A stretch of DNA of 54,680 nt from an uncultured Ruminococcus sp. Its GTDB lineage: Bacteria; Bacillota; Clostridia; Oscillospirales; Ruminococcaceae. The notes under the pieces were generated by a model, which had not been told where the DNA came from, searched no databases, and saw only the letters and a list, made by a program, of their open reading frames with translations. A program made the translations under genes and the position numbers. Below, one piece after another: positions 42,435 through 51,462 of this stretch (positions are counted from its first letter, which is position 1; each line of letters opens with the position of its first letter). Location of the stretch: contig CACYSH010000009.1 of NCBI GenBank assembly GCA_902776945.1, forward strand, positions 1 to 54,680, given 5' to 3'.

Positions 42435-42953
42435 TCACGATACCCCTGAGCCGGTCTCCGTTACTGCGTCGGCTTCGGGCTTTACGGGCTTTGTGTTTTC
42501 ATCGGGAAGAAGCCCCTGCATGAAGCCGTCAAGCTCGGTGCAGCAAACGTCCCCGCCGATAAGTATGCCTTCCTCGCCTATAAGCGTCAGCTGCATATTT
42601 TCGGGGTGATCGGGGTAATTGTAGATGTCGTAGGTATAAAGCTCCGCAGACTTGCCCTTGTGGGCGGCAAGGTCGAAGCCCTGTTCCTTTTGCAGCGCAT
42701 TGTAGCCCTCGTAAACGTCGTCGAACTGCTCGGGGATAGTGATAGTCTTGTGCGATGTGGGCTTGTCGCCCGTCTGCCAGCCAAGCTCGGAGATAAGCGC
42801 CTGCCGCTGCTGTTCGGTCTGCACCTTATAGACGCGCCTGCTGCCGGATAGCTTTTTTGCCGCACCCGCCGCCGCAAGCACAGCCGCCGCACCAATGGTA
42901 ACGACTGCCAACGCGAATACCGTCCTGCTGAGTTTCACTGTTTTTATGTACAT
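42435..42953 (-). CDS. DUF4830 membrane-anchored protein
   Basis: A 172-residue protein with an N-terminal membrane helix (TVFALAVVTIGAAAVLAAAG). The outer domain matches DUF4830: QRQALISELGWQTG, ITIPEQFDDVYEGYNALQKE, QGFDLAAHKGKSAELYTYD and IGGDVCCTELDGFMQGL. The role of the family is unknown. The start at 42953 is preferred because gagggaa lies 6 bases upstream, while the ATG at 42959 abuts it. Confidence 0.85.
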   Translation of the reverse strand: MYIKTVKLSRTVFALAVVTIGAAAVLAAAGAAKKLSGSRRVYKVQTEQQRQALISELGWQTGDKPTSHKTITIPEQFDDVYEGYNALQKEQGFDLAAHKGKSAELYTYDIYNYPDHPENMQLTLIGEEGILIGGDVCCTELDGFMQGLLPDENTKPVKPEADAVTETGSGVS

Positions 42954-43123
42954 AAGCATTCCCTCGCTTCAAAATAGGTTTGTCTATTTATATGCGATGA
43001 AGCAAAGGGATATGCAAAAAAGCAGAATAAAAACCCGCGAAGCGGAAAAGGGGTCAAGGGAGACAACCACTCACAAAGAAGTTATTTCTAACCAAAAATC
43101 TTTTAATAGACAATACAGCGGAT

Positions 43124-43165
43124 AAACAAACACCGACATCCATAAATTAGATGTCGGTGCTTTTG
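43124..43165. terminator. Terminator of surface-protein operon
   Basis: caccgacatc / gatgtcggtg stem with A/T tracts on both sides. On the minus strand it ends the 47553-43211 operon. Confidence 0.85.
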
Positions 43166-43210
43166 TATTAGCTACATATCAACTGGATGCTTTTTAGTAT
43201 CCTCAAAATA

Positions 43211-46099
43211 TTAAGATACTACGTGTATCACCTTTTCTTGTGCCTTAGTCTTTACTGTAAGGTAATCATCCATATCCGAGCTTACACAAGTTATTCTGAT
43301 AACATATGTTGCTGATTTACCATCATCTGCAATTGTATATGAAGTTTCGAAGATGGCAGGAGCAGTTAAGTTACCAGTTTCCATTCTATTGACTTCAATT
43401 GAGTTATTAAGGAAGTTTTCTAATAATTCAATATTTGATTCGTCAATAGCGACATTAATTACCACGTCTTTATAACCTGTGTGATTTGAGAAATCAATAG
43501 TATAATTAGTATAGTGATTATACATATTCCCCGATGTATTACTCTCAAGACCGAGCTTAGGTTCAACAACCACTTGTAAATCTGTCAAGTCAATATCCAA
43601 ATCAGATTCTGCAGATAGCATAAATGTTCCTGGTTTATTCGAAGTATAGTCTATAATAAGATACGCCATATTACGATAGTTCGAAGATTTACTATACGAA
43701 TAACGATCTATAGTAATAGCTGGATCATTTGACACATATCTTATAGAGGATAATTCAGAATCAAAATTATCCGGATCTTTTGCATTATATGTCACCATCT
43801 CTGTTTCAGACTCACCGACAACGGTATACAATGTTGTGCATTTGTTTTCCTTAGTTACAGGATCCGGATTATCTTCTCCAGGCTCGTTTTCATTGTTATT
43901 AGAACCGCCATTATCCTCTTTTGTATACTCTAAATCAGGACTATCTGTAATGGAATTCTTTACGATAAGTTCTCCATTTTTAATTGCAAAGATATTCCAG
44001 TATCGTGCCTCGTTAAATCCAAGAGGAATATTGAAAGTTCTGACAAGGTTGTTTCCTTTATAAACTTTAACCTGTGCCTCAGAGTTTATGAGCGATCCGG
44101 ATGAACTATATCTGTAAATGTAATAATAGTATGCTTCCTCAGTTGTAGGATTAAGAGTTATTGTTTCAGGTCCATAACTGGAAGTGTCATCAACATCAAG
44201 TTCACATACTTTAGTAGTGCCGTCCATTGCCCTTTTGTTATTGTACATTACATGGAATGTATTACCATTTAACAAGGTACCCTGCATATGAGAATCAAGA
44301 TCGCTCGGAGTTGCGCCCCAAGTCAATACTATTCTAAATGTGTTTTCATCACCAATTGGTGTCATAACACCATTCTGTGCAAAGGTCTCTCCTTCTTGAA
44401 CAATAATATTCACCATGCCGGGAATATATCCATTCTTAGATACATTCAAAGTATAATATCCCAAAGGCAATTCAAGGCTATACTTTCCGTTGGAGTTAGT
44501 GTTGGCAGTTTTAATTACTTCACCTTGATCAGAATTATTCCAGCCGCTTCTTACAGAAATTGATACATTCTCAAGAGCTTTTCCGGTAATAGAATCTGAG
44601 ATCGTTCCGCTTGCCTTGCCGGATTCAGCATCGGATTTCCCGACTAACAGGAATGTTTCCAAATAAGTGGTTTTATCATCTGTAACGCTTGCATAACAGC
44701 TAAACGGAATAAAACCTTCAGCAGTTATTTCAATTCTGTAGTCTCCTACCGGAAGCTGAACGTTATATACACCATCTGAACCACTTGAAATAGATTGAAT
44801 AAAGCTATCACCACGATAAATCTTTATGTCTGCATTATTAATTGGAGTTGACCTATCACTTGCCTTGCAGATTTTTCCTGAGAGACGACCATAAATAATC
44901 GGTTTATTTCTTTCTGCTTGTTTTATAGGCTCTAATTCTGCTATCTTCTTATTGACCAGATTAGCATAATGTTCAGCACCTGTTTTATTTGGATGGGCGG
45001 ATGAATATCCAATTATTCCACCAATTCCTTCATCAAGTTTTTGACTGCCAAGGAAAGTTGTACCATTAATCCATGGTTTAAACGTTCCAATCACTCCCTC
45101 TGGCGCATCCATACCATGACCTTTGAACTCGGTGATTACAGAAACGTAATGAATTTTATCTCTTGTTATTCCGGGATTTTTTTCTCTTATTTCTTTGTTT
45201 ACTTCTTCAATTAATTTTGCTATTTCTCCTCCTTCACCATCTTCAGATTCTTCTTTTGACTGACAATAAGTCAAAACTAAATCATCAATTAGCTTTCTTT
45301 GTGTTAAGCCTGCCATAGCTGTATTGGTATATCTATAATATAGTTCCGGATAGCCAACTACTATTATATCAACTTGGTCACCTGCTTTACGATATGTATC
45401 CCAATATGCCTTCTTTAGATTTGTTCTTATTGTATCAGACCAAGCTTTGTTTGATTTGTCAATTTGATTCTTCAACCAATTAGGACTAAAAGCTCCTTTC
45501 CATGTATCTAAAAAACCATTAAGACAAATATCTACAAAACCCAAATCATTTCCACCTATAGACATAGTTACATAATCAACTTTGCCATACAACCCATTTT
45601 TATCGAAAACATCCAATTGTGGTGGTAAATAAGTTGTTTTAGAACCGTTCTCATTATCCCAAGTGGTTTTTTCTTGTCCCCTAATAAAATCAGAAGTAAC
45701 GGCACCTGATGATGCAACAAAGTACCATTGCAGCTCAGAATCTTGTTCACTTTTATTATACCACTGCACATCTTTTTTATTAAGTGGCATTTTATGATCT
45801 TTTACAGCCTTATTTCCAACAGTAAGTAATGAAGGCCAACTGTACATAGATCTATGAGCAAGCCAATCATTATTTACTATCTTAGAGGATCGTGGCAAAT
45901 CGTTTCCATTACTATCTATTTGTCCATAAAAAGGCTCAATTCCCTCTCCGGAGGAATACGAATCTCCCATTGAAACCACAATTATTGGTTTATCCTTTCC
46001 ATACGCATAGGCACTTATGGGAGAAGCAATCTCAAAAAATGAAAAAGAGAATATTATAGCCAACAATATTGATAATGGTCGCAAAACGCTTTTTTTCAT
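43211..46099 (-). CDS. Large secreted SGNH hydrolase with repeat domains
   Basis: A 962-residue secreted protein. The signal peptide covers 1-31. The SGNH domain runs to about 395: SMGDSYSSGEG gives nucleophile Ser47, SIGGNDLGF is block III, and SSAHPNKTGAEHY the late His. Two carboxypeptidase-regulatory-like beta domains follow (about 408-485 and 488-575, each with GxYxVxLPxGxYxIxI phrases), then a domain opening with LTWGATPSDLDSHM (about 585-700), an Asn/Glu/Pro linker and an unrecognised C-terminal beta region. The substrate is unknown. It is more AT-rich than the core genes. Its start overlaps the stop of the upstream gene by 4 bases. Confidence 0.83.
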   Translation of the reverse strand: MKKSVLRPLSILLAIIFSFSFFEIASPISAYAYGKDKPIIVVSMGDSYSSGEGIEPFYGQIDSNGNDLPRSSKIVNNDWLAHRSMYSWPSLLTVGNKAVKDHKMPLNKKDVQWYNKSEQDSELQWYFVASSGAVTSDFIRGQEKTTWDNENGSKTTYLPPQLDVFDKNGLYGKVDYVTMSIGGNDLGFVDICLNGFLDTWKGAFSPNWLKNQIDKSNKAWSDTIRTNLKKAYWDTYRKAGDQVDIIVVGYPELYYRYTNTAMAGLTQRKLIDDLVLTYCQSKEESEDGEGGEIAKLIEEVNKEIREKNPGITRDKIHYVSVITEFKGHGMDAPEGVIGTFKPWINGTTFLGSQKLDEGIGGIIGYSSAHPNKTGAEHYANLVNKKIAELEPIKQAERNKPIIYGRLSGKICKASDRSTPINNADIKIYRGDSFIQSISSGSDGVYNVQLPVGDYRIEITAEGFIPFSCYASVTDDKTTYLETFLLVGKSDAESGKASGTISDSITGKALENVSISVRSGWNNSDQGEVIKTANTNSNGKYSLELPLGYYTLNVSKNGYIPGMVNIIVQEGETFAQNGVMTPIGDENTFRIVLTWGATPSDLDSHMQGTLLNGNTFHVMYNNKRAMDGTTKVCELDVDDTSSYGPETITLNPTTEEAYYYYIYRYSSSGSLINSEAQVKVYKGNNLVRTFNIPLGFNEARYWNIFAIKNGELIVKNSITDSPDLEYTKEDNGGSNNNENEPGEDNPDPVTKENKCTTLYTVVGESETEMVTYNAKDPDNFDSELSSIRYVSNDPAITIDRYSYSKSSNYRNMAYLIIDYTSNKPGTFMLSAESDLDIDLTDLQVVVEPKLGLESNTSGNMYNHYTNYTIDFSNHTGYKDVVINVAIDESNIELLENFLNNSIEVNRMETGNLTAPAIFETSYTIADDGKSATYVIRITCVSSDMDDYLTVKTKAQEKVIHVVS

Positions 46100-47553
46100 A
46101 GTTTTTCAACCTCCTCAACAGTCAGATTGTCAAGTACGTCCGAATTAATATCGTCAACTTTCACAACAATCATTGCACTTTCTTTAGGAATAACCGTGTA
46201 GAATCTGTCCTTTTCATCATCATAACCGAATATGGTATTCGATGTTGACAGCATTGTTGTAACTTTGCGCTCTGTCTGCATATTAAAAGATAGAGGATTA
46301 GCGTAAATGTTCTTGCCAACTATGGTTACGTACCAGATCTCATTATTCTTCGAAAGATAGTATGTTCCATACATTGGGTGCTTAACATTCGAAGATGAAC
46401 TGCTTTCCTTCTCGCTATCAAAATCTCCGGACAGAGAATAATTATATGTGATAGGATAATCCTTAAATCCTTTTTCGTTCAGCAGTTTTGTAACCTCTTC
46501 TTCGCTAAGCGTTGTATCGGAAGTAACATCAACTACTTCAAGAATATCAGCATTTTCTTTGTAGTATTCTTCCGCTACAGACGGATTTTCTTCTTCCGAC
46601 GGTGTTGAAGTAATTGCTCCGTATTTCACAGTAGCGTTTAACACAACATCTTTGCCTTCTACGATCACATTAGTTTTAACCTTAATGCTTCTATCAGCAG
46701 CAGCAGCGCCTATATCAAGATTAAGCCCTACGCCCAAAATAACAGTGGTTATCATAGTGCCAGCAATTGCAATAGAGAGCATCTTTTTCTTTTCGGTCTT
46801 GCCTTTTCTTCCAACTGTAATAATAGTTAATGATACCGCAATAGCTGCAACGGCGTATGCCCACGCTCTATCGCCGCCACCGGGCTTTCCTTTCATACCT
46901 TTCTCTTCTTTTGAACTTGGATCGGGTTCCGGAGCTGAATCAGGAGTGCTGTCAGGTGTAGGACTCGGAGTTGGATCCGGTGCGGGTGAAGGAGCAATAG
47001 AACTTGAAGGTTCGGGACCAGGGGTAGGATTTGGTGTAGGTGTCGGCTGCGGAGCAACTACATCAGGCGTTTTAGTAGCACTATTGTTTGTAGCAAGGTT
47101 GGAAACAACGTTATTGGTTGTTGGTGGTTCATTACTTAAATCAGAATTGTTATTTGATGCGTCGCTACTGCTCGAATCATTTGAAGAACCAGACGTAGTA
47201 TTCGATGAATCATCGTTGTTATCAGTTTCTTTGGGAACAAATAACGTATCTAATTCAACCACTTCGTTACTTTTCAGCTCGCTAACAGTCTTATTCTTAT
47301 AATATCCGTCAGCGAGAACATAACCATCAGGTATCGTTTCATCAAGAACCAGATCATGAACGGTGTCCGAGTTTTTGTTTGTCACTTTAAGCGTAGCCTT
47401 GATTGTATCCGTTTTGCTATACTTATCCTTATCAGTTGAATAAGATACAGATAAGCCGTCCTGCTCGACTGTATCAGCACTTGAAGCAATTGCTGATAAA
47501 GAAGATACCATGGTCAAAGCTAACAGGAATGACAAGATTCTTTGGTTTCTCAT
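46096..47553 (-). CDS. Pro-rich surface protein with two membrane segments
   Basis: A 485-residue exported protein. A signal peptide (about 1-26, ending ASSA) is followed by a DUF11-like beta domain (KYSKTDTIKATLKVTNKNSD, to about 105). A Ser/Asn then Pro/Thr repeat region (PTPTPNPTPGPEPS type, about 110-215) should span the wall. Two membrane helices (about 228-247 and 258-280) flank a basic loop (GRKGKTEKKK). The rest (about 285-485) is beta-rich and outside or unknown. The SD aaaggagg is strong. It heads the operon with the SGNH gene, and its promoter region coincides with an inverted repeat of the putative switch. Confidence 0.78.
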   Translation of the reverse strand: MRNQRILSFLLALTMVSSLSAIASSADTVEQDGLSVSYSTDKDKYSKTDTIKATLKVTNKNSDTVHDLVLDETIPDGYVLADGYYKNKTVSELKSNEVVELDTLFVPKETDNNDDSSNTTSGSSNDSSSSDASNNNSDLSNEPPTTNNVVSNLATNNSATKTPDVVAPQPTPTPNPTPGPEPSSSIAPSPAPDPTPSPTPDSTPDSAPEPDPSSKEEKGMKGKPGGGDRAWAYAVAAIAVSLTIITVGRKGKTEKKKMLSIAIAGTMITTVILGVGLNLDIGAAAADRSIKVKTNVIVEGKDVVLNATVKYGAITSTPSEEENPSVAEEYYKENADILEVVDVTSDTTLSEEEVTKLLNEKGFKDYPITYNYSLSGDFDSEKESSSSSNVKHPMYGTYYLSKNNEIWYVTIVGKNIYANPLSFNMQTERKVTTMLSTSNTIFGYDDEKDRFYTVIPKESAMIVVKVDDINSDVLDNLTVEEVEKL

Positions 47554-47628
47554 AAAATTCCTCCTTTATGTATTGCATAAAATGCAAATTATTTAACATA
47601 ATTAAAACCGACGGATATATGAAAACTA

Positions 47629-47654
47629 TTTCTTATATTATACCATTATAAGAC
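47629..47654 (-). repeat. Left 26-bp inverted repeat of invertible segment
   Basis: Reads gtcttataatggtataat.. on the minus strand and matches the right repeat (49046) at 24 of 26 positions in opposite orientation. It holds a perfect -10 TATAAT pointing at the surface operon, but 17 bases upstream only TAAGCG is present, so the promoter looks inactive in this orientation. cttata / tataag arms make the site itself an imperfect palindrome, as expected for a tyrosine recombinase site. Confidence 0.75.
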
Positions 47655-47735
47655 GTTTGCGCTTAAATCGACGATATAACGTGGCTTTCACCTATTTCAC
47701 ACCACATTTCTGACCATGATCATCAAAAAAATAAT

Positions 47736-48833
47736 TCACTCATACAACCCCGCCAGCTTTTCACGTTTCAGATCCATATCCGTATACATATACCGTTCAA
47801 GAGTTACTTTTACACTCGAATGTCCCAAAAGCTCGCTAACGGTTTTGACGTCGATGCCCTTATTGATACAAGTGGTCGCAAAGGTCGAGCGCAGACTATG
47901 GAATTTTCTGTAAGGTACGTTGGCGGCTTTGAGCAGTCTTTCATAATGATACTGATAGGAACGCGGTTCAATTATCCTATTGCTCCCCGTAAGGAAATAA
48001 TCATTTTTGCTGCGGCTCCGCTTCATTTCTGACAACCGCTCTATCATATTTTGCGGCAGCGGAATATCCCTTATGGACTTGCGGCTCTTTGGCTCGGTGA
48101 TGATTATTTTCGTTTTAGAAGTTCCGGCAGGATTCTTTATCCTTGAAAGTGTATGCCGAACAGACAGTACAGCGTTCTCAATATCTATATTTTTCCAAGT
48201 AATCGCGCATATCTCTCCGATGCGGAGCCCGGTATACAGACAAAGTAATATGCCGAGTTCATAGCTGTTATTCAGATCTGCGGCGGCTTTGATACGGTTG
48301 ATCTCATCAGAATTAAACACCGTAATATCGTGGTTTTCGCTTCTTGGAAGGTTCAAATTCTTTGCTGGACTGTCTATGCCGTATTCGGTTTCGGCGTGAG
48401 CGAATACCGAACGCAGCATTATCAGAACTGACTGAACGGTTGCCGCAGACAGCGTTGCGCCCTTCCTGCTTTCTGTATTCAAAAGTTCATCAGCGTACAG
48501 GTTGAGCATATTTGAAGTGACCGATGTTACTCTGTATCCACCAAGCCTTCCTGCTACATAGCAATCGAACAGGTTTATATATGCCGAATAAGTCGATTCT
48601 TTGACTGTGTTTTTTCGGGCAAGCAGCCATGAATTAAACAACTCATTTACTGTCATGGATTTTGATACGGGTATTCTGTGTAGCTTTGCATCCAAAAGCT
48701 TTGCGGAGCATTCCGAATAGCTACGGGCGTATACTGATGAATACATTGCCTTACCGTCAGAGCGTCTGCCCGAGATGTACCGTCCTTCCCAGCGCCCGTC
48801 CTTGCGCTTGAAAATGTTTTCTCCTCGTCTCAT
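47736..48833 (-). CDS. Tyrosine recombinase, probable DNA invertase
   Basis: A 365-residue tyrosine recombinase. The opening GENIFKRKDGRWEGRYI is an AP2-like arm-binding strand. An SAM-like core-binding domain spans about 60-160. The catalytic residues are R204 (TGLRIGE), H312 and R315 (FHSLRSTF), H338 (LGHSS) and nucleophile Tyr348 (LERYMYTD). All are intact. The gene lies between inverted, not direct, 26-bp repeats, so it probably inverts the segment that carries it instead of mobilising an element. No excisionase gene is seen nearby. Confidence 0.9.
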   Translation of the reverse strand: MRRGENIFKRKDGRWEGRYISGRRSDGKAMYSSVYARSYSECSAKLLDAKLHRIPVSKSMTVNELFNSWLLARKNTVKESTYSAYINLFDCYVAGRLGGYRVTSVTSNMLNLYADELLNTESRKGATLSAATVQSVLIMLRSVFAHAETEYGIDSPAKNLNLPRSENHDITVFNSDEINRIKAAADLNNSYELGILLCLYTGLRIGEICAITWKNIDIENAVLSVRHTLSRIKNPAGTSKTKIIITEPKSRKSIRDIPLPQNMIERLSEMKRSRSKNDYFLTGSNRIIEPRSYQYHYERLLKAANVPYRKFHSLRSTFATTCINKGIDVKTVSELLGHSSVKVTLERYMYTDMDLKREKLAGLYE

Positions 48834-49034
48834 TACTTATTCCTCCTCGAAAATGAATAAGTAAATTATATCATTTCCGACCATTGTTTTGACCATAAAT
48901 AGGCGAAATAAAGCAGATATTATAGCCTAAACAAATATATGATTTTAAACAGCAGTTGAAATCGCATGGTTAAATTTATTAATTATTTGTAACATATGTC
49001 GGATAATTTTATACAAATTCAGCAAATCCATCAA

Positions 49035-49071
49035 TTGATTTCCATGTCTTATAATGGTATATTACAAGAAA
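49035..49071 (+). promoter_or_regulatory. Right inverted repeat with outward promoter
   Basis: The right repeat is 49046-49071. TTGATT (49035-49040) lies inside the segment and is spaced 17 bases from TATATT (49058-49063) within the repeat. In this orientation the promoter points at the 3' end of the SLOG gene; after inversion the same -35 would face the TATAAT of the left repeat at the same 17-base distance and drive the surface operon. Confidence 0.65.
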
Positions 49072-49097
49072 AATCGGATAAAGATGTAGTAGGTGCC

Positions 49098-49565
49098 TTA
49101 CATCGCCACAAGATTTATCACCTGCTTACCTAACTTCTCCGCATACCTAACCGCTTTGAAAGCACCGCCCATCTCTTGTTCAATAGCGGAAATAACGAAA
49201 TCACTGCGGTCTATCATGCACTTGTTCCTTACAAAGATAGCCGCTTTCGGGTGGGCAGCCGCAGCTTCGTGGCAGATTTCTATTTCATCATAATAGGCTT
49301 CATAGCTTTCACGGTTGTTACGGTAATCAGCTCTCTCGTAAGGCAAAACGAGAATATGCGACACGTTCCCATAGGCGCAGCTTTCTTTTGCCCTGCGGAT
49401 AGCGGAGGATACAAGCTGATCGAACTCTCCGTCCCGCCCGACAAGAAACTCGACGTATTCCTTGGTGTTTATTAGGTCACGTAGGATAGGCTCCAGCTGC
49501 GATTCTATGCTAAATGTGTCGGACAAGTGCCTGTGACCGAAAAATGACACTGTAAATATTTGCAT
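49098..49565 (-). CDS. SLOG-superfamily protein
   Basis: A 155-residue protein of the SLOG/DUF1273-like Rossmann group. FTVSFFGHRHLSD is the first strand and glycine loop, and FLVGRDGEFDQLVSSAIRRA the second nucleotide-binding motif. IDRSDFVISAIEQEMGGAFKAVRYAEKLGK completes the fold. Such domains bind nucleotides or related signals and are common in stress and defence contexts. The SD aaggaga is 5 bases upstream. It is divergent from an XRE regulator. Confidence 0.78.
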   Translation of the reverse strand: MQIFTVSFFGHRHLSDTFSIESQLEPILRDLINTKEYVEFLVGRDGEFDQLVSSAIRRAKESCAYGNVSHILVLPYERADYRNNRESYEAYYDEIEICHEAAAAHPKAAIFVRNKCMIDRSDFVISAIEQEMGGAFKAVRYAEKLGKQVINLVAM

Positions 49566-49696
49566 AATATCTCCTTATCGACTTATTACTACAATATATT
49601 TTACCCTAAAATAATAGTATTGTCAACCCATATATTTATATTAATTTTTATTACAAAACATACTATAATAAATGTAGTGAAAGGAGCTGCATTATT

Positions 49697-50005
49697 ATGG
49701 AGATCGGCGAACGTCTGCGCAGTATCAGAAAATCTAAAAAAATGAGCATCTATAAATTGTCGCAGGAAACGGGAATATCACAAAACCACATCAGTGATCT
49801 GGAACTTGGCAGAAGAAAACCGTCTGTTGAAACTCTTAAAAGACTTATCGTACCGCTGGGAATTACCCTCGCAGAGCTTTTCAACGAGGATACAGAGGCT
49901 TCGATTCTTAACGAAAAAGAAAGAGAACTTATCGAGAATTACCGCACCCTGCCAGATAATAAAGCTGAAAGTCTGCTTAACCTCAGCAGATTACTTAATG
50001 AATAA
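49697..50005 (+). CDS. XRE-family transcription regulator
   Basis: A 102-residue protein. Residues 4-60 are a Cro/C1 helix-turn-helix (LRSIRKSKKMSIYKLSQETG, then ISQNHISDLELGRRKPS). The C-terminal 40 residues are acidic and helical. SD aaaggag. It is divergent from the SLOG gene. A tactataat box near 49663 may be its -10. Confidence 0.88.
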   Translation: MEIGERLRSIRKSKKMSIYKLSQETGISQNHISDLELGRRKPSVETLKRLIVPLGITLAELFNEDTEASILNEKERELIENYRTLPDNKAESLLNLSRLLNE

Positions 50006-50151
50006 AGCATTAACACGAAAGCAGCGATTCACGGTACGAAATGCATATAACCATTATGTCCCCGGAATTCCTTACCTTTTGAGATGAGTATTACAAGACG
50101 AACACAGATTCTCTGCACAGGCTGACTGATGAGAAGAAAAATGGCATAAAA

Positions 50152-50192
50152 AGAGTGCAGGTCATCTTTTGGCAAAGAACTGCACTTTTAAA
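50152..50192 (+). terminator. Weak hairpin terminator
   Basis: gagtgcag / ctgcacttt arms with a long loop, followed by mixed T and A runs. The rest of the 50006-50294 gap shows no gene; ctataataat near 50232 may be the -10 of the next gene. Confidence 0.4.
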
Positions 50193-50294
50193 AAAATATT
50201 GCTCAGGTTATTCCATTTTGAATATTATTATGCTATAATAATATAGACATAAATTTCCTATCATGGAATTGACCACTCTGTTCGGAGGTTATAT

Positions 50295-51398
50295 ATGAGT
50301 AACATTGCCAATATTGATGAAGAATACAGAAAATGGATTGAAAAGATAACCCTTGAATACCGCAGCAGTCAGATAAAGGCTGCAATCAAAGTGAATGCCC
50401 AACTGCTTGCGTTCTATTGGAATCTCGGCAGGGACATCGTAAGTATGCAGGCACAGAGCAAATGGGGAAGTAAGCTCCTTGAAAATGTCAGCAAAGATCT
50501 GAAAAAGCAGCTTCCCGACGCAAAAGGCTTTTCAAAGACAAATCTGTTCTATATCACCAACTTTTTCAGCTTGTATTCGCCCTTAGAAACCGAGAAAGAG
50601 ACCGTTCCTCAAATAGAGGATCAAATTACTCCCCAAGTTGGGGAACAAATTGAGATCGGTTCAAAGTACGGTATTACGGTGCAGGATCTGTTCTCGATTC
50701 CGTGGGGACACCATAAGCTGATAATCGACAAATGTGGGAAATCTCTCGAAAAAGCGTGTTTTTATGTCAGAGAAACATTATCAAACAACTGGTCAAGGGC
50801 GCTATTGCTGAACTTTATTGACAGCGATCTGTATTCAAGACAGGGTGCGGCAGTCACTAACTTTTCTAAAACGCTCCCGATAGCAACAGGAGAGCTTGCA
50901 CAAGAGATGACAAGAGACCCGTACTGCTTTGATTTCCTCACTCTTAGTACTCCGTATCTCGAAAAAGAGCTGAAAGACGCTCTCATGGATAATATCACAA
51001 AGTTCATGCTAGAGCTTGGCAAGAGCTTTGCCTTTGTAGGCAGGGAGTACCGTCTCGTGGTTGGTCAAACGGAGCAGTTTATTGATATGCTGTTCTATAA
51101 CATCAAGCTGCACTGCTATGTTGTGATAGAGGTCAAGGTGAGAGAGTTCCAGCCGGGAGACATCGGTCAGCTTTCGACCTATGTGTCTGCGGTTGACGGA
51201 TTGCTTTGTGATGAACATGACAACCGCACCGTCGGTCTGCTTATATGCAAGACTAAAGATAACGTACTTGCGAAGTATGCTGTAAACGGAATCGACCTTC
51301 CACTCGGCATATCTGAATATGAGCTTTCAAAGCTCCTGCCCGATGACTTCAAAGGTTCTCTGCCGACCATTGAAGAAATTGAGAACGGGCTGAAATAG
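50295..51398 (+). CDS. YhcG-type PDDEXK nuclease (DUF1016)
   Basis: A 367-residue DUF1016 protein. The N-terminal domain (about 10-160) has VNAQLLAFYWNLGRDIVS, SKDLKKQLPDAKGFS and LFSIPWGHHKLIIDK. The C-terminal nuclease domain holds FIDMLFYNIKLHCYVVIEVKV, the D-xn-ExK core of the PD-(D/E)XK fold, followed by DIGQLSTYVSAVD. Members are often found beside restriction genes in accessory islands. Here it stands alone, convergent with DUF6076. Cleavage of foreign DNA is inferred from the family. Confidence 0.9.
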   Translation: MSNIANIDEEYRKWIEKITLEYRSSQIKAAIKVNAQLLAFYWNLGRDIVSMQAQSKWGSKLLENVSKDLKKQLPDAKGFSKTNLFYITNFFSLYSPLETEKETVPQIEDQITPQVGEQIEIGSKYGITVQDLFSIPWGHHKLIIDKCGKSLEKACFYVRETLSNNWSRALLLNFIDSDLYSRQGAAVTNFSKTLPIATGELAQEMTRDPYCFDFLTLSTPYLEKELKDALMDNITKFMLELGKSFAFVGREYRLVVGQTEQFIDMLFYNIKLHCYVVIEVKVREFQPGDIGQLSTYVSAVDGLLCDEHDNRTVGLLICKTKDNVLAKYAVNGIDLPLGISEYELSKLLPDDFKGSLPTIEEIENGLK

Positions 51399-51414
51399 AA
51401 TTGCAGACATAATA

Positions 51415-51446
51415 AGTCGGAAAGTATGGCGATATACTTTCCGACT
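51415..51446. terminator. Hairpin between convergent genes
   Basis: Perfect 13-base arms agtcggaaagtat / atactttccgact with a 6-base loop, without a long T-tract. Confidence 0.6.
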
Positions 51447-51462
51447 ATTCTATGATATAAGA

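Noticed and set aside
46652-47302. 216-codon frame opposite the Pro-rich gene
   Set aside because: Gly/Val/Ser-rich mirror of the proline repeat; no ribosome site.
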